In this document: positions 55,736-64,000 of the stretch, piece after piece | Layout of the letters: every line of letters starts with the position of its first letter | How positions within the stretch are numbered: the first letter of the stretch is position 1 | Source: Dyella nitratireducens | GTDB lineage: Bacteria; Pseudomonadota; Gammaproteobacteria; Xanthomonadales; Rhodanobacteraceae | Assembly (NCBI RefSeq): GCF_014642835.1 | Contig: NZ_BMJA01000005.1 | Location: 62,001 to 126,000 of the forward strand | DNA length: 64,000 nt | Direction of reading: 5' to 3' | Position numbers and translations under genes: made by a program | The notes under the pieces: generated by a model | Told to the model about the DNA's origin: nothing | Databases searched by the model: none | What the model saw: only the letters and a program-made list of their open reading frames with translations

Positions 55736-57301
55736 TCACAGGAGAACGACTGTCGCAAACGCCGGCAGCGTCAACTTCCCATTTGCCAGCACCGCGCCAC
55801 CCGTTTGCAGCAGCACACTGCTAGCGTGCGCATCGCCCGCCAGCTCGAAAACGCGCGCTTTACGCGACAGGTTGTGTACCACCAGCACGCGCGATTGCGT
55901 GTCCTGCAGCGTATAGGCCAACATGTGCGGATCGACCACCGGCACGTTTTGCAGTACCCCATCGCGCAGTGCACTCACCTGCTGACGCCAACCAATGAGC
56001 CTGCGATACAAATTCAACAGCGAAGCCGGATCGCTGTCCTGAGCTTCCACCGAAATCGACGCATCATCGGTGGTGCTCCAGTCCTTCCAGCTCGCCGTGC
56101 CTGGTCCTTTGCCGTTGCGATACCAGCGCATCGGTTCACGAATGTCCTCGTCGGGCTTGGTGCCCTGCATGCCGAGCTCTTCGCCGTAATAGATGAAAGG
56201 ATGGCCCGGCAGCGTCAGCAGCAACGCGGCAGCAAGACGCATGTGCGCCAGGTTGTCATCCAGCTGGCTCATCACCCGTTCCTGGTCGTGATTGGAGAGG
56301 AACGGGGCATCATCGAACTCACCGTTGGCGTGCTGGCGATACGCCGCATAGGTGAATGCCAATCCACGGCCGATGCCGAGATTGCGCTCTTGTTCCACGC
56401 TCTCGATCAGCTGCGTCGCAAGCGGAAAATTAAACACCGTATTGAGCGGCCCCATGTACGGCGTCAGGTCATCCGGATTCTGGCGCGCCACTTCGCCGAC
56501 CAGCCACACACGCGGATTGGTTTTCTCCAGCGCGTGACGATACTCGGCCCACCAGCGCACGTTCTTCTGCAACGCAATCGGATCGCTCATGTCGGTGCGC
56601 AGATCATCGTAGATGTGCTGTGCAGCATCCAGGCGAAAACCATCCACACCTAGCCGCAGCCAGAAACGACCCACGTCGACCATTTCTTTGCGGACGGCCA
56701 GATTGTCGTAATTGAGATCAGGCATGGCACCGGTGAAAGTGCCTTCGTAATACGCACCATTCGATGCGCGATGCCACGCTGGCCCGCCCACGGCGCTGAT
56801 CGCCGTCAAATCCGTGCCGGGCTTGGCCCATAGATACCAATCGTGATGCGGGTCCTTCGGGTTCAACGCCGCCTTGAACCAGGGATGCTGGTCACTGGTG
56901 TGGTTGATCACCATGTCCATCACCACCTTGATGCCGCGCTTGTGCGCCTCATCCAGCAGCTTTTTGAAATCCTTGAGCGTGCCGTACTGCGGATTGATGC
57001 CTTCGTAATCGGTGATGTCGTAGCCGTGGTAACTAGGCGACGGATTGATCGGCATCAGCCAGATGCCGCTGACGCCGAGCGATTTGATGTAATCGAGCTT
57101 GGCCGTCACGCCGTTGAGATCGCCGATGCCGTCGCCGTTGGTGTCGTCGAAAGCGCGGACGAAAATCTCGTAGTAAACGCCGGATGCCTGCGCAACCGGT
57201 TTGGTCACCGCGGCGTTGTCTTGCGCAAAAGACGGGATCGACAAGAGCGCCAACGCGGCGCACATCGCAAAAGAACGTAAAACGGCTCTGAACTTGGACA
57301 T
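55736..57301 (-). CDS. Secreted GH13 alpha-amylase-family enzyme
   Basis: The 521-residue protein has a signal peptide (AMCAALALLSIPSFA/Q) and a GH13 barrel with the four conserved regions: DMVINHTSD, DGFRLDAAQH (nucleophile Asp), VGEVA (acid/base Glu) and LSNHDQERV. The start is YYEIFVRAFDDTNGDGIGDL. Likely it cuts starch or maltodextrin in the periplasm or outside. It follows the TonB-dependent receptor gene by 162 bp, with a hairpin between them. GGGAGG precedes ATG 57301. Confidence 0.92.
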   Translation of the reverse strand: MSKFRAVLRSFAMCAALALLSIPSFAQDNAAVTKPVAQASGVYYEIFVRAFDDTNGDGIGDLNGVTAKLDYIKSLGVSGIWLMPINPSPSYHGYDITDYEGINPQYGTLKDFKKLLDEAHKRGIKVVMDMVINHTSDQHPWFKAALNPKDPHHDWYLWAKPGTDLTAISAVGGPAWHRASNGAYYEGTFTGAMPDLNYDNLAVRKEMVDVGRFWLRLGVDGFRLDAAQHIYDDLRTDMSDPIALQKNVRWWAEYRHALEKTNPRVWLVGEVARQNPDDLTPYMGPLNTVFNFPLATQLIESVEQERNLGIGRGLAFTYAAYRQHANGEFDDAPFLSNHDQERVMSQLDDNLAHMRLAAALLLTLPGHPFIYYGEELGMQGTKPDEDIREPMRWYRNGKGPGTASWKDWSTTDDASISVEAQDSDPASLLNLYRRLIGWRQQVSALRDGVLQNVPVVDPHMLAYTLQDTQSRVLVVHNLSRKARVFELAGDAHASSVLLQTGGAVLANGKLTLPAFATVVLL

Positions 57302-57421
57302 AGAGGTCGCCTCCCGGGGATGGAGTGTCGCTGTCACGGCACGGCCGCGCAACGAGGTCGAAGGGGATCGCGCCTGTAAAAGACCCGGCCCTGCAATCGT
57401 CCACAGGACCGGGGAGGGAGC

Positions 57422-57448
57422 GCCTGGCGTCGCTCATAGACGCCAGGC
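57422..57448. other. Intercistronic hairpin between receptor and amylase genes
   Basis: GCCTGGCGTC (57422-57431) and GACGCCAGGC (57439-57448), a perfect 10-bp stem with a seven-base loop, 15 bp after the receptor stop. No T run follows on the minus strand, so it could protect the receptor mRNA or attenuate the downstream gene rather than stop transcription. Confidence 0.6.
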
Positions 57449-57463
57449 CAAACACTAGCGTAC

Positions 57464-60361
57464 TTAGATTTTGATATTGAAGCCCGCGTAAAGCGTACGT
57501 CCGAAGTACTGGATCGTGCCGGTTTCCGAGGAATTGCCGAAATAGGTACGGGTCGGCTGGTTGGTAAGGTTCAGCACCTGGAACAGCAGGGAGACGTTCT
57601 TGGTGACGTTGTACGCCGTCTGCAGGTCCCACACCATTTCCGGCGCGAAGTACACGATCTGGTTGGTGACCGCGATCTGCGAGTCGGACACGAACTTCGA
57701 GCGGTAGTTACCGGTGAGGTTGGCCGAGAACAGACCGTTGTCGAAGAAGACCTGTGCACTGGCCACGTTGCGTGACAAGCCCGGCAACGCCTGCACCTGC
57801 GCCGGACCACCCAGCGTCGAGACTGCGCCGAACGGGCTCTGCGTGAAGGCGTAGTTGGCGCCAAAGCCGAGGCCCGACCAGATACCCGGCAGGAAGTGCG
57901 TCTTCTGGAACGACAGCTCCAGACCGCGAATCATGCTGCCCTGCGCGTTGTAGGCGGTCGTGTACGAACCATTCAAGTAGGGCTGGCCGGTCGCAGGATT
58001 GTTCGGCACCGTGATGCCGACCGACGCAAAATTGAAGTTGTTGTACGTCACGTTCGTCTGCACAAACGTATCGATGTGCTTGACGAACACGCCGGCCGTG
58101 AACAGGCCGCTGGAATTATCGAAGTAGTGTTCGTAATCCAGGTCGTACTGCATCGCGGTCAGCGGGCGCAGCAGCGGGCTGGTGCCGCCCCAGACGTTGT
58201 ACTGGCCGTTCGTGATGTAAGAGCCTGCGCCGGCCAGCATCGAATCGATCGGCGGGCGCGACAACACCTTGGCGATCGAGAAGCGCGTCTGGTCGTTATC
58301 GGTCCAGTGATAGATCAGGTTCATCGACGGCAGCCACTTGGTGTAGGACATGCCGACATTGATCGGGATGAAGTCGTTGGCGACGTAACCGAAACCGTCC
58401 GTCATCGGCACGCCCTGACCGGGCTCCACCTCTTGGATGCCAGAGCTGCCTTGCGAGGTATGCGACACACGCAAACCAATATTGCCGGTCAACTCATGGT
58501 TCCACAGCGTGGTATCGATGTCGCCCATCAAGAACACGTCGCGCACTTTCTCGTGCACCGTGCCGCTCTGGATGCCCGACCAGCTGTTGTTATCCAAATC
58601 GAGCTGGGGGTTGGGATGGATGCCGTACTGGGCAAGAATCGCCGACGTATTGAGCTTGAGGAAACATGGCAGGCCGCTGAACTTGCCCTTCCAGCACACT
58701 TGCTGCGTATCGGCGCTGCTGAGCGGCAGCGGCGGCTCTCCGGCTACCGGATAGGAATTCCACTCCGAACCATAGACCCACACGGTACGGTTGGCTTCGA
58801 ACGTGTGGTTGTTGAGGTAGATGCCAGCCTGAATATCCGTGAAGATCGGATTGCTTTCCAGGTCGTACTGCACGGCCGTACGGAAGGCCCTGTAGCGATC
58901 GTGGTAGATGTACGGATAGACGCCATAACGCGACAGCGCCATATCGTTGGGGTTCGTGTAAACACCGGGATTTGAAACCGTTGCCGAACCGACATTGAGG
59001 CCGTTGAGCGCGTACGTCACGGACTGATTCATCAGCTTGGGATCAGCGGTACCCAGACCGGTGTATGCGTCAGCCGTGGTATCCACGTTGATCTCGTTGC
59101 TCTCGGCATGCGAAAGGGATAGATCCGATTCGACGTGCCACGGGCCACTGTTCCATTTCAGGTTCAGGCCACCGGAAAACACACCGGTGTTGGTGCTGTA
59201 GTTGTCGGCCGTCGTCTCGTTGGCGAACTGCACGTTGCTCTGGTTCGGATTGGTGCTGACCGTACCGCCGAGCAGCGTATTGCCGGCGCCGATGATCGGG
59301 TTGGTGATGATGGCGTTGTTGCCGTAGAAGTTCTGCGACCGGAAACCATAGCCGTAGTAGTCGTTGTCGAACTTCGAGTAATACATGTCACCGGTGATCT
59401 GCAAATGATCCGTCGGCTTCCACACGACGGTCGACAGATAACCCGTGCGGCGCTCGGTACCGCCGTCCTGCTGCAGTTGGATGCCTTCCGGCACGTACGC
59501 CTGGGCGCTATTGGGATTATTGGGGTTGAGCGATTGCAAACCGCCGAACGCCTCACCCACGAACTGCTCGGAAACGTGCGGCTGGTAGAGCTGTGCAACA
59601 CCGATGCCGATGCCCAGGGTGTTATCGAGGAACTTGCCCTGGTAGGCAACGCTGGCACGATAGCCCATCGCATGGTCGCCGACGATGTCATGCGCCTGGC
59701 CGTCATAGCTGCCGCGTGCATCGACGTTCAGCGACTGGTCCTTGGGGTTCTCCAGCGGATTGGCCGTCTGCATCGCGATCGTGCAGCCCACACCGCCTTC
59801 GATCAACGACGCCTGCGAGGACTTGTACACGGTCGCCATGTTGATCAGCTCAGAAGGATACTGATCGAACTGGATGTAGTTGCTGCCGCTGGTGGAGGGC
59901 TGCTCGCGGCCATCCAGCGTGGTTTCGATGAAGTTGCCGGACAAGCCGCGGCAGTTGATCTGCGACGCCTGGCCTGCGATGCGCTCGGCTGAAACGCCGG
60001 GCAAGCGCGTCAACGCGTCTGCGATCGACTGGTCGGGCAGACCGCCGATGTCAGCCGCGGTCACGACGTTCTGGATCGTATCGGCGTAGCGCTGGTAATC
60101 GATCGACTTCTCGACGCTGCTGCTGAAACCGGTCACCGTCACCGTCGACAAACTCTTGGCCAGCGCCTGCTGGCTCTTCGAATTGGTCGTCGTCTGGCTG
60201 GTGCCGCCGCTACCGTTGTTGGTGCTCGCCGTGCTGCTCTGCTGCGACGTGCCCGGCGCAGCCTGCGCACCATTGTCACCCGTCGCGGCCTGCACGCCGA
60301 AAGCTACGGTGAGACCTGCCGAAGCCAGAGCCATCACCAGCAAATTACGCTTGAGTATCAC
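57464..60361 (-). CDS. TonB-dependent outer-membrane receptor for saccharides
   Basis: The 965-residue protein has a signal peptide (KRNLLVMALASAGLTVAFGVQA/A), a Ser/Thr/Asn/Gln-rich segment, a TonB-box-like TVTVTGF, and a plug domain with IADALTRLPGVSAERIAGQ. The beta-barrel ends LYAGFNIKI. It is long for a siderophore receptor and matches the carbohydrate-scavenging receptors of Xanthomonadales. Start GTG 60361 is chosen because GGGGAGGAGGGG lies directly upstream; the longer in-frame ATG has no signal peptide. An operator copy lies 157 bp upstream. It leads the unit with the GH13 gene. Confidence 0.93.
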   Translation of the reverse strand: MILKRNLLVMALASAGLTVAFGVQAATGDNGAQAAPGTSQQSSTASTNNGSGGTSQTTTNSKSQQALAKSLSTVTVTGFSSSVEKSIDYQRYADTIQNVVTAADIGGLPDQSIADALTRLPGVSAERIAGQASQINCRGLSGNFIETTLDGREQPSTSGSNYIQFDQYPSELINMATVYKSSQASLIEGGVGCTIAMQTANPLENPKDQSLNVDARGSYDGQAHDIVGDHAMGYRASVAYQGKFLDNTLGIGIGVAQLYQPHVSEQFVGEAFGGLQSLNPNNPNSAQAYVPEGIQLQQDGGTERRTGYLSTVVWKPTDHLQITGDMYYSKFDNDYYGYGFRSQNFYGNNAIITNPIIGAGNTLLGGTVSTNPNQSNVQFANETTADNYSTNTGVFSGGLNLKWNSGPWHVESDLSLSHAESNEINVDTTADAYTGLGTADPKLMNQSVTYALNGLNVGSATVSNPGVYTNPNDMALSRYGVYPYIYHDRYRAFRTAVQYDLESNPIFTDIQAGIYLNNHTFEANRTVWVYGSEWNSYPVAGEPPLPLSSADTQQVCWKGKFSGLPCFLKLNTSAILAQYGIHPNPQLDLDNNSWSGIQSGTVHEKVRDVFLMGDIDTTLWNHELTGNIGLRVSHTSQGSSGIQEVEPGQGVPMTDGFGYVANDFIPINVGMSYTKWLPSMNLIYHWTDNDQTRFSIAKVLSRPPIDSMLAGAGSYITNGQYNVWGGTSPLLRPLTAMQYDLDYEHYFDNSSGLFTAGVFVKHIDTFVQTNVTYNNFNFASVGITVPNNPATGQPYLNGSYTTAYNAQGSMIRGLELSFQKTHFLPGIWSGLGFGANYAFTQSPFGAVSTLGGPAQVQALPGLSRNVASAQVFFDNGLFSANLTGNYRSKFVSDSQIAVTNQIVYFAPEMVWDLQTAYNVTKNVSLLFQVLNLTNQPTRTYFGNSSETGTIQYFGRTLYAGFNIKI

Positions 60362-60517
60362 GTTCCCCTCCTCCCCAAAACCATTTTTTGTAGGCGTCTC
60401 TTCTTGATCGCTCGCCGCCGTATCAATGCTGTTTGCTGGAACGGCAACTTGCACGCGGGCTTGAGACCTGCTGCGTGGAATCATGGTAGGGCGCGTTTTT
60501 CCAAGCAGAGCACATCA

Positions 60518-60532
60518 TGCATACGTATTCAT
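60518..60532. promoter_or_regulatory. Saccharide-locus operator, copy 2
   Basis: TGCATACGTATTCAT, identical to copy 1, 157 bp upstream of the receptor start. The distance is nearly the same as at the six-hairpin hydrolase gene (149 bp). Confidence 0.7.
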
Positions 60533-60706
60533 ACCTACCTGCGGGCAGCACTCATCGCAGCGCAACATGAGTGTCTTGCACGCGTTCGCCATGACGCCTG
60601 AACGGCTGAAAATGCCTGCATTACGCGATTTTTACGCAACATGCCGGGAGCATTGCGCACCACTGCAAATGCTTGTCATGCGATTCATATCGCAACCGCA
60701 GCACGA

Positions 60707-60721
60707 ATGAATACGTATGCA
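60707..60721. promoter_or_regulatory. Saccharide-locus operator, copy 3 (inverted)
   Basis: ATGAATACGTATGCA, the reverse complement of copies 1 and 2, 215 bp upstream of the cytoplasmic GH13 start. It points the same way relative to its gene as the other two copies do to theirs. Confidence 0.7.
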
Positions 60722-60823
60722 AATCCTGCAAGCACGCAGAACTGCGCGACTAAGCTGCACCACGCCAACAAGCTCTGCTTCCTACCCGGGAATGTCCGCC
60801 TGGTGCATGGGGAATCCTTGCGT

Positions 60824-60883
60824 TGCCGTCATTCCCACGAACGCGGGAATCCATTAGTTTTGCTTTCGCGGGAATGACGGCAA
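60824..60883. repeat. Inverted repeat, GTCATTCCC type
   Basis: TTGCCGTCATTCCC (60824-60837) pairs with GGGAATGACGGCAA (60870-60883), with an inner ATTCCC...GGGAAT repeat. A relative of the CATTCCGGCG family; similar ATTCCC/GGGAAT repeats are common in many proteobacteria. Confidence 0.75.
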
Positions 60884-60935
60884 GGGAACGAAACAGAACT
60901 GGCGAGTTTCGGATTCACTAAGGAAAGCGTTTCAC

Positions 60936-62552
60936 ATGACCGATGCATCCTGGTGGCGCGGCGCCGTCATCTATCAGATCTATCCACGCAGTTTTCTGGA
61001 TACCAACGGTGATGGCGTGGGCGACCTGCCGGGCATCATCCAGCGGCTGGATTACGTGGCGAGCCTGGGTGTGGATGCGATCTGGATCGCGCCGTTCTTC
61101 CGCTCGCCGATGGCCGATTTCGGCTACGACATTGCCGATTACCGCGACGTCGATCCGCTGTTCGGTACGCTCGAGGATTTCGACCGCCTGCTCGCCAAGG
61201 CACATGGCCTCGGCTTGAAAGTGATGATCGACCAGGTGCTCAGCCACACCTCCGATCAGCATGCATGGTTCAAGGAAAGCCGCGAAAACAACGGTAACGG
61301 AAAAGCCGACTGGTACGTGTGGGCAGATGCCAAGCCTGATGGCAGTCCGCCGAACAACTGGCTATCGATCTTCGGCGGCTCCGCCTGGCAGTGGGAACCG
61401 CGGCGCGGTCAGTATTACCTGCACAACTTTCTTGCCTCGCAACCGGATCTCAATTTCCACCATCCGGAGGTGCGCGCCGCGGTGCTCGACAACGTGCGCT
61501 TCTGGCTGGATAAAGGCGTGGATGGCTTGCGCCTGGATGCGATCAATTTCTGCTTCCACGACAAGCAACTGCGCGACAACCCGCCCAAGCCGAAAGAAAA
61601 GCGCGTGGGCCGCGGCTTCAGCCCGGACAATCCGTACGCGTTCCAGTACCACCTGTACAACAACACGCAGCCGGAAAATCTCGATTTCCTGCGTGACTTG
61701 CGCCACCTGCTCGATCGCTATCCCAACGCCGTAACGCTTGGCGAAATTTCTTCGGAAGATTCGCTGGCGACGATGGCTGAATACACGCGCGGCCATCGCT
61801 TGCACATGGGCTACAGCTTTGAATTGCTGAGCAGCGATTACAGCGCCGCATACATTCACCAAACGGTGGCGCAATTGGAGGCGCAGGTAAGCGAAGGCTG
61901 GCCCTGCTGGGCCATTTCCAATCATGACGTCGAACGCGTGCTCACACGCTGGGGCAATGGCAATGCGTCGCCACGCCTGGCGAACCTGCTCACTGCCATG
62001 CTGTGTTCGCTGCGCGGTTCGGTGTGCGTGTACCAGGGCGAAGAGCTTGGCCTGACCGAAGCGGAGGTACCGTTCGAATCGCTGCGTGATCCGTACGGCA
62101 TCACCTTCTGGCCGAACTTCAAGGGACGCGACGGCTGCCGCACGCCGATGCCTTGGAATGAAGGTCCGTTCGCGGGTTTCAGCTCGGTGGCACCGTGGCT
62201 GCCGATCGATGAGGCCCATAACACGCTGGCCGTGTCGCATCAGGAAGCCGATCCGGATTCGGTGCTGCACGGCTTCCGCCGCTTCATGCGCTGGCGTGCC
62301 GCACAGCCTGCGCTGCGGCGTGGCGATATCCGTTTTCTGGATGTGCCGGAGCCAGTGCTGGCCTTCCTGCGCAGTGATGGCAGCGAGCAAGTGCTGGCGG
62401 TTTTCAATCTCGGCAAGCAATCGCAGACGGTCAGGTTGCAGGGATACGACGGGGTCACGCCACTGGAAGGGCATGGCTTGCCGCAAGGTGTGTTGCGCAA
62501 CGGGCAGCTCGAATTGCCCGGACACGGCGTGTTGTTCGCGCGGATCGCCTAA
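60936..62552 (+). CDS. Cytoplasmic GH13 alpha-glucosidase (GH13_23-like)
   Basis: The 538-residue enzyme lacks a signal peptide and begins WWRGAVIYQIYPRSFLDTNGDGVGDL. Conserved regions are DQVLSHTSD, DGLRLDAINF (nucleophile Asp), LGEIS (acid/base Glu) and ISNHDVERV. Length and sequence resemble the Xanthomonas alpha-glucosyl-transferring glucosidase (XgtA) and related GH13_23 enzymes that split maltose and short alpha-glucosides. It would complete breakdown of sugars imported by the receptor and MFS transporter. Operator copy 3 lies upstream, so it is co-regulated with them. Confidence 0.93.
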   Translation: MTDASWWRGAVIYQIYPRSFLDTNGDGVGDLPGIIQRLDYVASLGVDAIWIAPFFRSPMADFGYDIADYRDVDPLFGTLEDFDRLLAKAHGLGLKVMIDQVLSHTSDQHAWFKESRENNGNGKADWYVWADAKPDGSPPNNWLSIFGGSAWQWEPRRGQYYLHNFLASQPDLNFHHPEVRAAVLDNVRFWLDKGVDGLRLDAINFCFHDKQLRDNPPKPKEKRVGRGFSPDNPYAFQYHLYNNTQPENLDFLRDLRHLLDRYPNAVTLGEISSEDSLATMAEYTRGHRLHMGYSFELLSSDYSAAYIHQTVAQLEAQVSEGWPCWAISNHDVERVLTRWGNGNASPRLANLLTAMLCSLRGSVCVYQGEELGLTEAEVPFESLRDPYGITFWPNFKGRDGCRTPMPWNEGPFAGFSSVAPWLPIDEAHNTLAVSHQEADPDSVLHGFRRFMRWRAAQPALRRGDIRFLDVPEPVLAFLRSDGSEQVLAVFNLGKQSQTVRLQGYDGVTPLEGHGLPQGVLRNGQLELPGHGVLFARIA

Positions 62553-62955
62553 GGACTCGCCGATCCATTCCGGAACCGCTGTCGCAGTGAAAAACCGAGT
62601 CGGCGCGCCGGCACCCGACTGGCCTTCCTACTTATTTCCTCGAAAAATCAAGCTACTTGACCGTCTAAATTCACAGGTCCATCACGTTTCTAAGCCTAGG
62701 CTTTCACACGCGTAACCACCGGAGACAGGGGGCCGGTGGGCGGGTCTGTTGTGCATCCCCTTTGGTAACTCGGCGGCGCCTCCGACCAGGCGCCTCATGA
62801 AAGCTTTACCGTGATATCGCTGCCCAGGCCGGCTGCTTTCGGCATGACATGCAAAACACCGGCAGCGGTGCGATGGCGTACTGATCGACACGGGTTTTCT
62901 TTGCAACACGTTATCGGTGATTCCGTTGCGCTCGTTTCTTACCGAGAGAGCCGCC
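62553..62955 (+). other. Hairpin-rich leader region before the terpene-synthase-like gene
   Basis: A 403-bp stretch without a convincing gene. Two hairpins stand out: CCACCGG/CCGGTGG (62716-62739, ten-base loop) and GGCGCC/GGCGCC (62775-62794, eight-base loop), followed by CTCATGAAAG. No known riboswitch consensus was recognised. It may be a long structured 5' leader of the gene at 62956, or may hold the end of the GH13 transcript. Confidence 0.4.
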
Positions 62956-63981
62956 ATGAATTACAGCGAATATCTCAAGCCTGTCCGCGCCCCCTTTGAA
63001 GTTCGCGCCAGCCGCGCTCCGACGGGATTGAACATGCCGAACCTGTATTACCCCTGGGCCAGCGCTTGCTCGCCACATGCACCCTTTGTGGAAGCCCACA
63101 TGCAGCAATGGCTGACGCAGCATGGCCTGGTTCCCAACGAGCATTACCGTGCACGCCTGGCACGTGCGAAATTCGGCTGGCTGGCCGCGCGCTGCCATCC
63201 GTATGCGTCGATGGAACGGCTGCAGACGATTGCCAATTTCTATGCCTGGTATTTCCTGATCGACGACTGGTTCGTCGGCCATACCGAAAAGGTGTCGACC
63301 TACACCATTTCCAATCTCACCGCGGTGATCGACGTGCTCGACTCCAGCCGTACCGGCGAGGAGCCGGTCTACGGTGAAACCGCCTGGGCGGATCTGTGCC
63401 GTGATTTGCGCTCAAACATGGCTGACGCGCAATTCGATCGCTTCGCTCACGCCATGCATTTGTGGGTGGGCATGGCAGGCTTGCGCATGCTGGAGCACAC
63501 GCATGCGCAAGCACCTCAACCGCATCGGCACGAGGCCATCCTGCGTCATGCCGGCGGCTTGTATCCGTGCTTTTACTTGATTGATTTCGCCAATGACCTG
63601 CCCCTATCCACGGATGAGCACGATCGGCCGAATGTGCAGCAGCTGCGGCGGCATACCAACCGCATTGTCTGCTGGAGCAGCGACGTGCAGCACCTGGGCA
63701 TGGACATCCGCCAATCGGCGCCTCGCCGGAACGCCGTAGCGCTTTACACCAGCCAGGGCTACTCACTGCAACACAGCGTGGACCGCGTGAGCGAGCGTAT
63801 TCGCACGGAACTGGAAGCTTTCCTGCGCACGGCCACCGTGGTAAAGGAAAACGCCGGGCCTGCCCTGTCCCACTACATCAGCGGACTGAAGCACTGGATG
63901 AGCGGCTACCGCGACTGGCTGGCCGCGCAGCATGGCACACGGCCATTTGCTGAACCGGACGCGGCCATCACGGCTTGGTAA
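62956..63981 (+). CDS. Class I terpene-synthase-like protein with degenerate metal motifs
   Basis: The 341-residue protein has the all-alpha terpene-cyclase pattern. The Asp-rich motif is FLIDDWFVGHTE (Asp103, Asp104; next acid Glu111) instead of DDxxD. The NSE triad region is WSSDVQHLGMD (Ser242-Asp243, His246, Asp250) where N/D-D-x2-S-x3-E is expected. The C-terminus has HWMSGYRDWLAAQHGTRPF, matching WxxGxxxW...RY except that Y is P. It may make a terpene, or have changed metal use or function. ATG 62956 follows GAGAGAG. No prenyltransferase or tailoring gene is inside the window; the next gene is beyond the right edge. Confidence 0.75.
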   Translation: MNYSEYLKPVRAPFEVRASRAPTGLNMPNLYYPWASACSPHAPFVEAHMQQWLTQHGLVPNEHYRARLARAKFGWLAARCHPYASMERLQTIANFYAWYFLIDDWFVGHTEKVSTYTISNLTAVIDVLDSSRTGEEPVYGETAWADLCRDLRSNMADAQFDRFAHAMHLWVGMAGLRMLEHTHAQAPQPHRHEAILRHAGGLYPCFYLIDFANDLPLSTDEHDRPNVQQLRRHTNRIVCWSSDVQHLGMDIRQSAPRRNAVALYTSQGYSLQHSVDRVSERIRTELEAFLRTATVVKENAGPALSHYISGLKHWMSGYRDWLAAQHGTRPFAEPDAAITAW

Positions 63982-64000
63982 TCCGCACGCCGCATTGTTC

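Larger units (their letters stand above)
60362..60935. other. Divergent control region of the saccharide locus
   Basis: This 574-bp stretch has no convincing gene. It contains the operator copies at 60518 and 60707, a further dyad TGCGAT-TCAT-ATCGCA at 60679-60694, and the repeat at 60824-60883. It separates the receptor gene (leftward) from the cytoplasmic GH13 gene (rightward). Short open frames here have no recognisable features. Confidence 0.7.

Noticed and set aside
62716..62800. Possible riboswitch (c-di-GMP, TPP, fluoride or cobalamin) before the terpene-synthase-like gene
   Set aside because: Hairpins are present, but none of the conserved cores of these classes could be recognised.
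62682..62957. Small minus-strand frame in the leader of the terpene-synthase-like gene
   Set aside because: No ribosome site, no recognisable composition, and it overlaps the hairpin region.

Overview
The window is high-GC gammaproteobacterial DNA. It looks like a Xanthomonadales chromosome, most likely Rhodanobacteraceae (the Dyella, Rhodanobacter, Luteibacter group). Pointers are the prmA / DUF3426 / fis / purH block, DUF2782 beside polA with an sX13-like small RNA behind polA, GTAG-type REP doublets between genes, a fused ATP sulfurylase/APS kinase, and a Xanthomonas-style saccharide locus with a TonB-dependent receptor. The assignment comes from reading the sequence, not from a database search.

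Layout. 1-12.3 kb is an assimilatory sulfate region: the start of a periplasmic sulfate-binding protein gene, an OprO/P-type porin, cysJ-cysI-cysH-sat/cysC, a DUF4019 protein, a CysB-type regulator, cysG (siroheme for CysI) and a 1-Cys peroxiredoxin of the LsfA type. GGACGTCT-like boxes precede three of these transcription units. 12.4-17 kb holds an LtaS-like phosphoglycerol transferase, an M23 peptidase, a MHYT membrane sensor and an ACT + V4R-like protein. 17.2-18.9 kb is a scar: a truncated hsdM joined by ATGA overlaps to a small basic protein and a zeta-toxin-like kinase. 19-21.1 kb is groES-groEL with a CIRCE operator.

21.2-30.1 kb mixes a class II aldolase, cutA and a cupin protein with redox genes: a tandem TlpA-like protein whose second domain has lost CxxC, a DsbD with a duplicated N-terminal domain, and a TlpA thioredoxin. 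It also has a MocR regulator divergent from a GST, and an EamA transporter. 30.2-43.5 kb is core metabolism: aroQ, accB, accC, prmA, DUF3426, fis, purH, a BASS transporter with a divergent LysR regulator, a second GST, an EamA-type protein, DUF2782 and polA, then the sX13-like RNA. 43.9-47.3 kb has a LacI regulator and a VOC / DGPF / ECF sigma module.

47.4-62.6 kb is an alpha-glucan (maltose/starch-type) and glycoside utilisation locus: MFS transporter, six-hairpin hydrolase, GH39, GH31, secreted GH13, TonB-dependent receptor and cytoplasmic GH13. An identical 15-base palindromic operator (core ATACGTAT) stands before three of its transcription units and defines a local regulon; a different palindrome (GTAAACGTTTAC) precedes the GH39 gene. 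The window ends in a terpene-synthase-like gene with degenerate metal-binding motifs behind a long, hairpin-rich leader.

Repeats: five copies of a 72-73 bp nested-palindrome doublet lie 1-25 bp after stop codons, and a second family (CATTCCGGCG...CGCCGGAATG type) has five members. I saw no CRISPR array, intact transposase, rRNA or tRNA gene.
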